In this document: one piece after another, positions 1 to 8,525 of the stretch
Layout of the letters: the number at the start of each line of letters is the position of its first letter
How positions within the stretch are numbered: position 1 is the stretch's first letter
Origin: UBA6059 sp040219045
GTDB lineage: Bacteria; Bacteroidota; Bacteroidia; Cytophagales; Cyclobacteriaceae
Length of the DNA stretch: 64,000 nt
Assembly (NCBI GenBank): GCA_965229505.1
Contig: OZ245881.1
Coordinates: 3,162,001 to 3,226,000 of the forward strand
Direction: 5' to 3'
Translations under genes and position numbers: made by a program
The notes under the pieces: model-generated
Seen by the model: the letters and a program-made list of their open reading frames with translations, nothing else
Told to the model about the DNA's origin: nothing
Database searches by the model: none

Positions 1-353
1 GCGGATGTGAGCAGGTTAGCCATAAGCTTAGCTGCGATAGAGACCCTTGGCTTATCCTTACGATCTTGTCTGGCATAGCCAAAATAGGGAGCTACTACGG
101 TAACATATTTTGCGCTAGCTCTGCGAGCCGCGTCGATCATCAATAATAACTCTACAAGATTGTCGGTAGGAGCGCAGGTAGATTGAATTAAGAATACGTC
201 ACAACCGCGAACAGATTCATTGAATCCAAATGACAACTCACCGTCACTAAACTTCTGTGAGGTTGACTTACCTAGCGGCTTTCCGTAAAACTGCGCAATT
301 TTCTCAGCTAGGAATTTTGAGCCGGTACCTGCAAAAATCTTTACTGAGGACAT
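1..353 (-). CDS. prs: Ribose-phosphate pyrophosphokinase, 5' part only
   Basis: Reading the minus strand from the ATG at 351-353 gives 117 residues that run off the left edge of the window. The protein makes PRPP from ribose-5-phosphate and ATP in the cytoplasm, for purine, pyrimidine, His, Trp and NAD synthesis. The visible part carries hallmarks of the N-terminal domain: an early GTGSKFLAEKIA segment, the FSDGE motif followed by VRGCDVFLIQS, a conserved APTDNLVELLLMIDA helix, and the nucleotide-binding stretch PYFGYARQDRK near residue 100. It lies directly downstream of tRNA-Gln on the same strand, and purL is further upstream, so purine-related functions are clustered here. The PRPP-loop region is outside the window. 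Confidence 0.96.
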   Translation of the reverse strand, partial: MSSVKIFAGTGSKFLAEKIAQFYGKPLGKSTSQKFSDGELSFGFNESVRGCDVFLIQSTCAPTDNLVELLLMIDAARRASAKYVTVVAPYFGYARQDRKDKPRVSIAAKLMANLLTS

Positions 354-386
354 TTTCTTTTGTTTCTCGTTTCAACCAAATAAAGA

Positions 387-408
387 ATCCCGGCGATTAA
401 ACCGGGAT
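387..408 (-). terminator. Hairpin between tRNA-Gln and prs
   Basis: Arms ATCCCGG (387-393) and CCGGGAT (402-408) enclose an 8-nt loop. Read on the minus strand the hairpin is followed by TTCTTTATTT, an imperfect U-rich tract. It lies just downstream of the tRNA and upstream of prs, so it may end the tRNA transcript, assist processing, or act as an attenuator in the prs leader. Confidence 0.5.
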
Positions 409-419
409 CCCAATTTATG

Positions 420-492
420 TTGTCCGACCAGGGCTCGAACCTGGACTCTTCTGAACCAAAATCAGACGTGTTGCCAGTTACACCATCGGACA
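420..492 (-). tRNA. tRNA-Gln (anticodon TTG)
   Basis: On the minus strand a 73-nt cloverleaf is visible. The acceptor arms are TGTCCGA and TCGGACA with discriminator A. The anticodon stem TCTGA/TCAGA carries the loop TTTTGGT, giving anticodon TTG. The T arm is CCAGG-TTCGAGC-CCTGG. No CCA is encoded. The first acceptor pair is U-A, as is usual for bacterial tRNA-Gln. Confidence 0.97.
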
Positions 493-573
493 AGCTATAC
501 CCTTGAATTTGGGATCACAAAAGTAGGTTGATTTTTTTAAAATGAAAAGATTGATTCATAAAAATGAAGCTGT

Positions 574-3500
574 TTATCGCTGATGTTTTTCAACCCATTT
601 TCTAGCGTTCACGAAAGCTTCAATCCAGGGCGAAACATCATCATTTTTCCGATCTGCGGGGTAGTGTGGCCAGTTCCATGGGAACATCGATCGCTCAAGA
701 TGAGGCATCATTGCCAAATGCCTACCATCATCAGAGCAGACCATGGCTGCTCCGTCTTCTGACCCATTAGGATTGGCAGGGTACTGATTGATATGATAGT
801 TGCCAATCACATTGTAGTCTCTCACTTTGCTATCAAAGCCAAACTTACCTTCTCCATGGGCGGCCCAGATGCCTAATTTAGAACCTGCCAAGGTGCTAAG
901 CATCACAGAGCTGTTGCCAGCGATCGTCACAGCTGTGAAAGTACATTCGAACTTCCCGGACTCATTATGCAGCATTCTGGGATGATGATCTGCTAGCTCA
1001 GGAAAGATCAGACCGAGTTCCATCATCAACTGACAACCATTACACACACCCAGGCTCAAAGTGTCGGGTCTGGCATAGTATGCGTCCAGGGCTTTTTTAG
1101 CTCGCTCATTATACTTGAAAGCACCGGCCCAACCCTTGGCTGAGCCAAGCACATCAGAGTTGGAGAATCCACCAACAAAGACAATCATCTGGATGTCCTC
1201 TAAAGTTTCACGACCGCTGATGAGGTCGGTCATGTGTACGTCCTTGACATCAAAACCTGCTAAGTGCAGCATATACGCCATTTCACGATCGCTATTGACA
1301 CCCTTTTCACGGATGATAGCGGCCTTTAGCCCAGTGGTTGATGTGCGGGTGGCTGTAAGTCCCATGTCAGTAAGCTTACCAGAAAAACCTTCAGGGAATG
1401 AATAAGCTAATGCTTGAGTTTTATAATTCTTGAACCTTGTTTGGGCTAATTCCTGTAGGGTCTGCTTGCTGTCAAGTAAGAAAGAAGTCTTGTACCAGAT
1501 GTCTCTGTATGAGTCTATATCAAGGTTGAGATCGAGATTTGCGGATTTGACACTCACCTTCCGTGCTCGTTGAGGAGCTCCAATCTCAAGATACTGGATA
1601 CCGTGATCATCAAGCATTGCCTTGGTCTCCTTGTGACACTGAATAACTAAGGCTGGGTTTTCGTTAAAGAGCTGCTCGACAGCATCTCCTTGCATTTCAG
1701 TGAGATCTATAGACATGCCGCCGGATGAATTAGGAAAATTCATTTCAAGCAAGGTGGTGATCAGACCTCCTGAACTAACATCATGCCCTGCCAGTATTAA
1801 TTCCTCGTCAATCGTGGATTGTATAGTGCTGAATAAATTCTTGAAATAGTCAGGACTTGAAATATCAGGTGTCTCAGTGCCTAGTTGTCCAATGATTTGT
1901 GCCAATGAGGAACCACCCAGCGTTGGCTTTTGATTTCCGATAGGTACATATAGGAGCACAGTATCATCAACTTTTTTGAGCTCAGGAGTAACTACTTTGT
2001 TGATATCCGTCACTTCGCCTATTGAAGAAATCACGACTGTACCAGGGGCCAGTACCTTTGTTCCATCAGGGTACTTCTGTGTCATTGACAGTGAGTCCTT
2101 TCCGGTAGGTATATTAATGCCAAGTGCAATGGCATAGGCGCTGACCGCCTCGACCGCCTTATAAAGCCGGTAGTTTTCACCATCGTTTTTGGCGGGCCAC
2201 ATCCAGTTGGCACTCAGAGAGATTCCTGACAGGCCGTCTGCGATGGGTGCCCAAATAAGATTGGTAAGTGCTTCGGTGATCGCCAGCCTCGAACCGGCTG
2301 CAACGTCTACCATCGCGGGGATTGGCGCGTGACCGATGGAGGTAGCCACACCTTTGTTGCTGACAAAATCCAGCGCCATTACTGCTACGTTGTTTAGCGG
2401 TAGCTGGATCTCACCGGTAGTTTGCTGCGTAGCGACCCGACCCGTGACACAGCGATCTACTTTGTTGGTCAGCCAGTCTTTGCAAGCTACAGCCTCAAGC
2501 TGCAAGACGGCTTTGAGGTACTCCTCGACCTTTTCCGCGTCGTAGTTCAACTTGCTGAAGACTTTGGTAGAGGAGTCGTCGGTAAGCACAGTTTTAGGTG
2601 ATGACCCAAACATGTGAGAGAGTTCCCAGTCTATTGGATTCTTACCTTCTCTACCCGTGAAGGTAAACTTATGATCTCCCGTAGCTTCGCCGACCTCAAA
2701 CATTGGTGAACGTTCTCTTTCGGCGATTGCCTTGAGTAAATTGATGTCTTTTTCTTTGATCACCAGTCCCATGCGCTCCTGCGACTCGTTTCCGATGATC
2801 TCTTTTTCCGATAGGGTAGGGTCACCTACCGGAAGCTTGCTGACCGCTATCTGTCCACCCGTATCTTCAACCAGCTCTGAGAGACAGTTGAGGTGGCCAC
2901 CCGCACCATGATCGTGAATTGAGACGATTGGATTAACATCCATCTCTGTCATCGCGCGAACGGCATTGGCTACCCGCTTTTGCATCTCGGGATTGGACCG
3001 CTGGACTGCATTGAGCTCGATCGCATTGGCGAACTCACCGGTATCAACTGAGGAGACTGCACCACCACCCATACCAATGCGGTAGTTGTCCCCGCCAAGT
3101 ATGACGATCTTATCTCCTTTGGTTACCTCTTGCTTGATACTATCGCTCTCCTTGCCATAGCCCACACCACCGGCCTGCATGATCACTTTGTCAAAGCCAA
3201 AGGTGTCCTCGCCTTCCTGATGTTCGAAGGTCAGGACGCTACCGCAAATCAATGGTTGACCGAATTTGTTACCAAAATCGCTGGCGCCATTAGAGGCTTT
3301 AATAAGAATGTCAGCAGGTGTTTGATAGAGCCATGGCCGCTCAGGGGCATTTTGCTCCCATGATCGACCCTCCTCAAGCCTGGAATAAGAGGTCATATAT
3401 ACGGCAGTGCCTGCCAATGGTACGCTTCCTTGTCCACCCGCCATTCTATCGCGAATCTCGCCTCCCGAGCCGGTAGCTGCACCGTTGAAAGGTTCTACGG

Positions 3501-4254
3501 TAGTGGGAAAGTTGTGTGTTTCAGCCTTCAGAGAAAGTACTGATGCGAAATCCTTTTGAGTGAAATAGTCGGGCTTGTCTTGCGTCTTAGGTGCAAACTG
3601 CTGAACCACCGGCCCCTTGACAAAAGCCACATTGTCCTTGTAAGCGGAAACCAGTCTGCCGGGCTGCTTTTTTGAGGTTTTTTTAATGAGTTGGAAAAGC
3701 GTACTGGGCTGCTCTTTGCCATCGATGACAAAAGATCCATTAAATATTTTATGGCGGCAGTGCTCAGAGTTGACCTGAGAGAAGCCAAATACTTCGCTAT
3801 CGGTAAGTGGTCTTCCCAATTGCTTAGCTACTCCCAGGAGATAATCCACTTCATCATCCGTCAGGGCTAGTCCTTCGCTCTGATTGTAGGTAGCTATATC
3901 TTCCACATCAAGGATAGGATGAGGTGCTACTTCGATATCAAAAATACTCCGAGCCGGGTTGTGGTAGACAGCTTTCAGCATCGGATCAAAAGTCCCTCCA
4001 TCATGAACGAAGAGCTCTTCGATTCGCTCTATTCCTTCTAGTCCCATGTTCTGCGTAATCTCTACAGCATTGGTACTCCAAGGGGTAATCATTTCTTTTC
4101 TGGGCCCTAAAAATATACCATCCAGTTGCGCTTCCTGGAGCAAGGTGGCGTTACCGAACAGCCAGCTCAGTTTGGCGATATCATCGCTGCTGAAGGCTTG
4201 CTTATGCTGAACTGCAAAATGTAGGTGGTGGGGGTTTTTGAAAAAGGAAATCAT
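574..4254 (-). CDS. purL: Phosphoribosylformylglycinamidine synthase, large single-chain type
   Basis: Fourth step of purine synthesis: FGAR + Gln + ATP gives FGAM. At 1226 residues it is the large fused PurL also found in gamma-proteobacteria and eukaryotes, not the split PurL/PurQ/PurS form. Visible order: N-terminal PurS-like region, linker with EVFGFSQVNSEHCRHKIF (about 155-172), FGAM synthase domains with KAETHNFPT and GGEIRDR, a second AIRS-like half with AGHDVSSGGL, then a C-terminal class I glutamine amidotransferase. The nucleophile Cys is in SLGVCNGCQLM (about residue 1070) and the terminal His in MPHLERSM (about 1186). The ATG at 4252-4254 gives the expected N-terminus. It contains three exact copies of the TTYCCGRTAGG word. 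Confidence 0.98.
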   Translation of the reverse strand: MISFFKNPHHLHFAVQHKQAFSSDDIAKLSWLFGNATLLQEAQLDGIFLGPRKEMITPWSTNAVEITQNMGLEGIERIEELFVHDGGTFDPMLKAVYHNPARSIFDIEVAPHPILDVEDIATYNQSEGLALTDDEVDYLLGVAKQLGRPLTDSEVFGFSQVNSEHCRHKIFNGSFVIDGKEQPSTLFQLIKKTSKKQPGRLVSAYKDNVAFVKGPVVQQFAPKTQDKPDYFTQKDFASVLSLKAETHNFPTTVEPFNGAATGSGGEIRDRMAGGQGSVPLAGTAVYMTSYSRLEEGRSWEQNAPERPWLYQTPADILIKASNGASDFGNKFGQPLICGSVLTFEHQEGEDTFGFDKVIMQAGGVGYGKESDSIKQEVTKGDKIVILGGDNYRIGMGGGAVSSVDTGEFANAIELNAVQRSNPEMQKRVANAVRAMTEMDVNPIVSIHDHGAGGHLNCLSELVEDTGGQIAVSKLPVGDPTLSEKEIIGNESQERMGLVIKEKDINLLKAIAERERSPMFEVGEATGDHKFTFTGREGKNPIDWELSHMFGSSPKTVLTDDSSTKVFSKLNYDAEKVEEYLKAVLQLEAVACKDWLTNKVDRCVTGRVATQQTTGEIQLPLNNVAVMALDFVSNKGVATSIGHAPIPAMVDVAAGSRLAITEALTNLIWAPIADGLSGISLSANWMWPAKNDGENYRLYKAVEAVSAYAIALGINIPTGKDSLSMTQKYPDGTKVLAPGTVVISSIGEVTDINKVVTPELKKVDDTVLLYVPIGNQKPTLGGSSLAQIIGQLGTETPDISSPDYFKNLFSTIQSTIDEELILAGHDVSSGGLITTLLEMNFPNSSGGMSIDLTEMQGDAVEQLFNENPALVIQCHKETKAMLDDHGIQYLEIGAPQRARKVSVKSANLDLNLDIDSYRDIWYKTSFLLDSKQTLQELAQTRFKNYKTQALAYSFPEGFSGKLTDMGLTATRTSTTGLKAAIIREKGVNSDREMAYMLHLAGFDVKDVHMTDLISGRETLEDIQMIVFVGGFSNSDVLGSAKGWAGAFKYNERAKKALDAYYARPDTLSLGVCNGCQLMMELGLIFPELADHHPRMLHNESGKFECTFTAVTIAGNSSVMLSTLAGSKLGIWAAHGEGKFGFDSKVRDYNVIGNYHINQYPANPNGSEDGAAMVCSDDGRHLAMMPHLERSMFPWNWPHYPADRKNDDVSPWIEAFVNARKWVEKHQR

Positions 4255-4302
4255 GCGGCTAGAATATGCCGCAAAAGTAAGAATTATTTAGAGGCAGCTT
4301 GC

Positions 4303-5139
4303 CTATTTAAGGAAGAAAGGAATTGATTTAGGAATGAGCTGTTCGTGCCCACAATTGACAATAAACTTTCGGTGGAAATTGAGCTGCCTGGCAAATGAAG
4401 CAAACTTCTCCTCTGACATGATCTTGTCATACCTACCCAAATAGAAAATGGTCTGTATTTCATGCCTGTTAATCGTACTTGCAAGTTCTTTCTGACTGTA
4501 CTTCAACGGCTTAAACATGGTCCAGGTCAGGTAGATGAGGTTGCGTTGTTCCTCTGTCTCCAGCTGATTCATAACAAACTTCAGTGTGCTTGCTGGCATG
4601 AGCTTTAGTTTCTGTGCTTGCCGTATGAATCGAATGAGCTGGGTAGGTTGGCTTAGAAGACGCTTGAATACTTTTTCTGAGACGCCAGGGAGCGTGGCAA
4701 TCTCATACCAAAAAGAAGAATTGACACCATCAGGAGCCAGTAGATGTATTTTTTCGCATTGAAGCGGTCTGGTCATCATGGCTGCTAACGCAAATCTGCC
4801 TCCGAAACTGAAGCCTAAGACCTCAAATGATTTAATTGATTCTTTGATGCAGAATTGGTTGAAACCAGAGGACCAAAGCTCTTTTGTCAAAGGTCTCTCG
4901 ACAGTCCTACTACTCATGCCATGATAGAAGAGGTCAAAACTGTAGACTGTGTATTCAAGGCTAAGTGAAATGGAAAAGTTGTCAAACACTTTAGCCTCTT
5001 GTCCAAAGCCATGAAAAGCTATCAAGGTTTTTGGACCTTCCCCGGAGATAATATATCGCAATACCCCTGCCGGGGTTTCTATAAATGAGTGCTTTGGCAA
5101 TTCAGATTTGATGTACGACTTGGTCTGACTAGTGATCAA
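4303..5139 (-). CDS. Alpha/beta hydrolase
   Basis: A 278-residue cytoplasmic hydrolase of the alpha/beta fold. Visible elements are the oxyanion-hole segment AFHGFGQ (about 41-47), the nucleophile elbow GFSFGG with Ser about 111, a likely Asp in LGRYDKI and a His in NCGHEQ about 265. The substrate cannot be told from sequence; the family includes esterases and lipases. No ATG precedes the hydrolase core: the frame is closed by a TAA upstream and the only usable start is a TTG at 5137-5139, with the next Met after the oxyanion motif. The TTG abuts an inverted repeat (5140-5168). It is divergent from the TetR/RND operon, so both may share a control region. Confidence 0.8.
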   Translation of the reverse strand: MITSQTKSYIKSELPKHSFIETPAGVLRYIISGEGPKTLIAFHGFGQEAKVFDNFSISLSLEYTVYSFDLFYHGMSSRTVERPLTKELWSSGFNQFCIKESIKSFEVLGFSFGGRFALAAMMTRPLQCEKIHLLAPDGVNSSFWYEIATLPGVSEKVFKRLLSQPTQLIRFIRQAQKLKLMPASTLKFVMNQLETEEQRNLIYLTWTMFKPLKYSQKELASTINRHEIQTIFYLGRYDKIMSEEKFASFARQLNFHRKFIVNCGHEQLIPKSIPFFLK

Positions 5140-5168
5140 TTGGGTAAAGATACATTCGGATTACCCAA
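5140..5168. promoter_or_regulatory. Inverted repeat at the hydrolase start
   Basis: TTGGGTAA (5140-5147) and TTACCCAA (5161-5168) are perfect 8-bp arms with a 13-bp spacer. They sit immediately upstream of the TTG start of the hydrolase in the divergent region. The repeat could be a protein-binding site or a leader hairpin; which one is not decidable here. Confidence 0.35.
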
Positions 5169-5222
5169 GAAATATTTTCAGAATAATAAAACTATCCTGG
5201 TCGACCTCCGTTGACACCACAT

Positions 5223-5250
5223 GGAAACTTTAGAAAACTTTAAAGTTTCC
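5223..5250. promoter_or_regulatory. Candidate TetR operator with three AAACTTTA half-sites
   Basis: AAACTTTA occurs at 5225-5232 and 5235-5242 as direct repeats 10 bp apart, and inverted as TAAAGTTT at 5241-5248. The second and third form a perfect 14-bp palindrome (5235-5248). The outer arms GGAAACTTT and AAAGTTTCC (5223-5231, 5242-5250) also match. It lies 33 bp before the TetR start, between divergent genes, which is the normal place for an autoregulatory TetR operator. Binding is inferred. Confidence 0.55.
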
Positions 5251-5282
5251 TTCGTGTTAAGGCAGTGTAAAGAAAGAATGAA

Positions 5283-5915
5283 TTGGATACGAAAGAAAAA
5301 ATAATTCAAAAGGCTGATGAACTCTTCCGACTCTACGGAATGCGGAGTGTTACTATGGATGACATATCCAAAGGCCTGGGGATATCAAAAAAGACGATCT
5401 ACCAGTACTACAGTGATAAAGATGAAATCGTAACCCGGGCGACTAGACATATGCTAGAGCAGGAGCAGCGTGAGATTGCTGAGATAAGCCAGGGTAGCCA
5501 AAATGCACTGGATGAGCTGTTTGAAATTTCAAGGTGCATTCGTCGAAACATGACCAACATCAACCCAGCGATCCTTTTCGAACTACAGAAATATCACACT
5601 AAGGCCTGGGAGATTTATCTGGATTTCAAGGAACACGCATTTAAACGGACAATCACTGAAAATCTCGAGCGCGGAATAAAAGAAGGCTTTTTTAGAAATG
5701 AGATCAACATCGAAGTATTGGCAATCATGCGGCTGGAGCAATTCCAGATGATTTTTGATCAACATATCTTCCCAAGGGCCAGATTCGATTTTGCAAAGGT
5801 ACAAACTCAAATACTTGAACATTTTATTTATGGAATACTCACCGAAAAGGGCAGGTCGCTCTATGAGGAAAAAGTGGCGTATGCCTCAGAAAAGGAGGCG
5901 TCCAATGAACAATAG
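5283..5915 (+). CDS. TetR/AcrR-family transcriptional regulator
   Basis: A 210-residue one-component repressor. The N-terminal HTH is clear: KIIQKADELFRLYG, then SVTMDDISKGLGISKKTIYQYY (about 22-43) and the family-typical DKDEIV. The C-terminal ligand-binding half is variable. The start is TTG at 5283; an ATG at 5278 is in another frame and stops quickly. Its 3' end overlaps the start of the TolC-like gene by 11 nt, and it is the first gene of a TetR-OMF-MFP-RND cluster, so it most likely controls the pump in response to a pump substrate (inference). A repeat resembling its operator lies at 5223-5250. Confidence 0.9.
   Translation: MDTKEKIIQKADELFRLYGMRSVTMDDISKGLGISKKTIYQYYSDKDEIVTRATRHMLEQEQREIAEISQGSQNALDELFEISRCIRRNMTNINPAILFELQKYHTKAWEIYLDFKEHAFKRTITENLERGIKEGFFRNEINIEVLAIMRLEQFQMIFDQHIFPRARFDFAKVQTQILEHFIYGILTEKGRSLYEEKVAYASEKEASNEQ
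5891..5898 (+). promoter_or_regulatory. Strong Shine-Dalgarno deciding the TolC-like start
   Basis: AAAGGAGG lies 6 nt before the ATG at 5905, inside the last codons of the TetR gene. Strong SD sequences are uncommon in Bacteroidota. This one supports starting the TolC-like protein at 5905 rather than at the upstream in-frame Met codons and suggests translational coupling. Confidence 0.65.
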
Positions 5916-7311
5916 TATAAAGCTGATAGCACTGGTTTTGGTAGCTCTTGCTGGCGTCAGTAACAGGGCGATCGGCCAGGAGTCCAGAACGTTCGATCTG
6001 CAGCAGTGTATAGAATACGCTATCGAAAACAACCCACAGCTGAAGATTGCCGAGCTGGAAGTAGATATCAGTAAAGCAAATGTAGGTGAGTACCGTTCTA
6101 TCGGGCTACCGCAAATCAATGCGGATATCAACTTCACTCAAAACCTCGCAATTCAGACGAACTTCATTACTGACTTCATCTCTCCGGTGACCTATCAGGT
6201 GCTGCTTCAGGAAGGCTTGATTGAAAACATACCAGACATTGATACCACTCCTATCCCTGCCGCTTTTGGTACAGACTATACCGCAAGGGCAGGTGTTCAG
6301 GTATCTCAGTTGGTATTTGACGGATCTTACTTCGTAGGCTTGAAAGCAGCCGCCACTTTTCAGGAGGTTTCTGCTAAGGAGCAAATTAAAACGAAAATAG
6401 ATGTGGCCGAGGCTGTGGAGAAGTCCTACTACGCTGTACTGATCTCTCAGGAGAATCTGGAGCTGCTAGTGACGAACTACCAGCGACTTGACAGCTTGTT
6501 GAAGGAGACACAATTGCTCTACGACAATGGATTTGCCGAGAAGATCGATGTGAACAGGGTGAAAATCGAGTATAACAATATCAAAACCAATCTCAAGACA
6601 TCAACTGAATCTTTGGTCACAATAGTGGCGCAACTCAAATTTCAGATGGGCATGCCAGTGGATGAGCCGCTAGTGCTGGAAGGTGATCTTGAGAAAATCA
6701 AGATGGAACCAATCGACGCGGATTTATCTGGTTTTGACTATGTCAAGAGGATCGAATATGACATCCTGAATACCAACAAAAACCTGGTGAGTCTTGATGC
6801 TAAAAGATATAAGGTTGCTTATATGCCCAATATCCAGGCCAACTTCAATGCGGGATTCAATAGCGGTACTAATAACTTCTCAGACCTCACCGATTTTGGA
6901 AATGATCAGGTATGGTTTGATTATTCTAACTGGGGGCTCACTATGAATATTCCCATATTCGACGGCCTACAGAAGAGCTATATCATTCAGCAGAAGAAGA
7001 TCGAGTTGCAGCAGCTTGATCGTAATCAGCAGTTTCTTGAGAACTCTATTGATCTCGAGATCATGCAATCCAAGATCAACTTGAACAATAATATCGAGCG
7101 ACTTAATACCCAGCAGGAAAACGTGGCACTGGCAAGGGAGGTCTTCGACATTACCAGAATAAAATACCAGGAGGGTGTCGGTCAAAACATAGAAGTCATT
7201 GACGCGGATGCCGCCTATAAAACAGCCCAACTCAACTATCAAAACGCCCTCTATGATGCGCTGGTGGCGCGTGTCGAATTGAAGAAGGCGCTTGGAATAC
7301 TATTGAACTAA
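5905..7311 (+). CDS. TolC-family outer-membrane efflux protein
   Basis: A 468-residue outer-membrane channel component of a tripartite efflux pump. From the ATG at 5905 it has a signal peptide (MNNSIKLIALVLVALAGVS, cleavage near AIGQ-ES) and then TFDLQQCIEYAIENNPQLKIAELEVD, the classic OEP helix start. Two long alpha-helical repeats are separated by strand segments, and the typical repeat ending YQNALYDALVARVELKKALG lies at the C-terminus. The frame is open further upstream (to 5755), but that part overlaps TetR and lacks a signal peptide. The MFP and RND genes follow with 19- and 28-nt gaps. Confidence 0.95.
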   Translation: MNNSIKLIALVLVALAGVSNRAIGQESRTFDLQQCIEYAIENNPQLKIAELEVDISKANVGEYRSIGLPQINADINFTQNLAIQTNFITDFISPVTYQVLLQEGLIENIPDIDTTPIPAAFGTDYTARAGVQVSQLVFDGSYFVGLKAAATFQEVSAKEQIKTKIDVAEAVEKSYYAVLISQENLELLVTNYQRLDSLLKETQLLYDNGFAEKIDVNRVKIEYNNIKTNLKTSTESLVTIVAQLKFQMGMPVDEPLVLEGDLEKIKMEPIDADLSGFDYVKRIEYDILNTNKNLVSLDAKRYKVAYMPNIQANFNAGFNSGTNNFSDLTDFGNDQVWFDYSNWGLTMNIPIFDGLQKSYIIQQKKIELQQLDRNQQFLENSIDLEIMQSKINLNNNIERLNTQQENVALAREVFDITRIKYQEGVGQNIEVIDADAAYKTAQLNYQNALYDALVARVELKKALGILLN

Positions 7312-7330
7312 CTATACAAAAACTCCAACA

Positions 7331-8497
7331 ATGAAAGTACTAAACTACATCAGCATATTAACCATCTTAGCCTTCGCGACTTCCTGTGGGGGAGAATCTG
7401 GTGGTGAGCTAGAGGAGAAAAAAGCCAAACTTGAGTCACTCCGCTCGGAGAGCAATGCTCTAAAAGCGCAAATGCGAGAGCTTGAATCAGAAATCTCAGC
7501 CCTCGACCCATCATTTGGCAAGAATGAAAACAATATAGTGCTCGTGTCTGCCACTCCTGTGGCCAAAGGTGTATTTGAGCACAAGGTGGAGATCCGGGGT
7601 GCCGTGCAGTCAAGAAAAAACGTAATGATGAGTGCGGAGACCATGGGTAAAATAGAGCAGATTAAGGTTAAAGAAGGCCAGAACGTATCTAAAGGTCAGG
7701 TGCTACTGGTACTCAACTCGGATATAATCGCAAACAACATACAGGAGATCGAGACGCAGCTTGAGCTGGCCGAGATAGTTTTCAAGAGACAATCTAATCT
7801 GTGGGATAAAAACATAGGCACTGAGATTCAATATCTGGAATCAAAGAATGCGGTAGAATCCTTACAACGTCGATTGAAAACGCTTGAGTCGCAGAGGGCT
7901 CAGGCAGTCTTAAGAGCGCCATTCAGCGGTAGCATAGATGAGATACCTGTCAATGAAGGCGAGATGGCCTCAATGGGTATGCCACTCATCCGCATCGTGA
8001 AGCCTGATGATATGTACATCCAGGCGGATGTGTCCGAGGCGTATATTGGCAAGTTTGAGTCTGGTGATAAGGTTACCGTTTATTTTCCGTCTCTTGACAA
8101 GGAGGTTTCCACTAAGGTGCTTTCAGTATCGCAAGTGATCAACAGCCAAAACAGGACGTTCAATATTGAGGTAGCATTACCCCCCGTAGATTTCACTGTG
8201 AAACCAAATCAGGTGGTGGTGATGACCCTAAGGGACTATTTCACTGAAGAGGCGTTTGTGGTACCTACTAATGTTATTCAGAGTGATGACAAGGGAACGT
8301 TTGTATATCAGCTTACGCAGAGCGATGATGCACTCAAAGCTCATAAGCTGCATGTAAAAACAGGTCTGACTTACAATAGCAAGACGGAACTGGTTGGCGG
8401 CATTAGCGGTAGCGAGAAAATAATACACCAGGGTTTCAGAGAGCTCACCGATGGTGTAGAGGTGAAACTCGCGGGTACGCAGCTCGGTCTTAATTAA
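7331..8497 (+). CDS. RND efflux periplasmic adaptor (MFP) lipoprotein
   Basis: A 388-residue HlyD/AcrA-type adaptor linking the RND pump to the TolC-like channel. The signal peptide ends in a lipobox with Cys19 (FATSC), so it is probably lipid-anchored. An acidic coiled-coil segment (about 26-60) follows directly, then a split barrel-sandwich/lipoyl domain (SAETMGKIEQIKVKEGQNV and APFSGSIDEIPVNEGEM), with an alpha-hairpin between the halves (about 135-195) and beta-barrel and membrane-proximal parts at the end. It is the second gene after the TolC-like gene in the pump operon. Confidence 0.94.
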   Translation: MKVLNYISILTILAFATSCGGESGGELEEKKAKLESLRSESNALKAQMRELESEISALDPSFGKNENNIVLVSATPVAKGVFEHKVEIRGAVQSRKNVMMSAETMGKIEQIKVKEGQNVSKGQVLLVLNSDIIANNIQEIETQLELAEIVFKRQSNLWDKNIGTEIQYLESKNAVESLQRRLKTLESQRAQAVLRAPFSGSIDEIPVNEGEMASMGMPLIRIVKPDDMYIQADVSEAYIGKFESGDKVTVYFPSLDKEVSTKVLSVSQVINSQNRTFNIEVALPPVDFTVKPNQVVVMTLRDYFTEEAFVVPTNVIQSDDKGTFVYQLTQSDDALKAHKLHVKTGLTYNSKTELVGGISGSEKIIHQGFRELTDGVEVKLAGTQLGLN

Positions 8498-8525
8498 ATC
8501 TGGAAACTCAAATACTATCAGTAAT

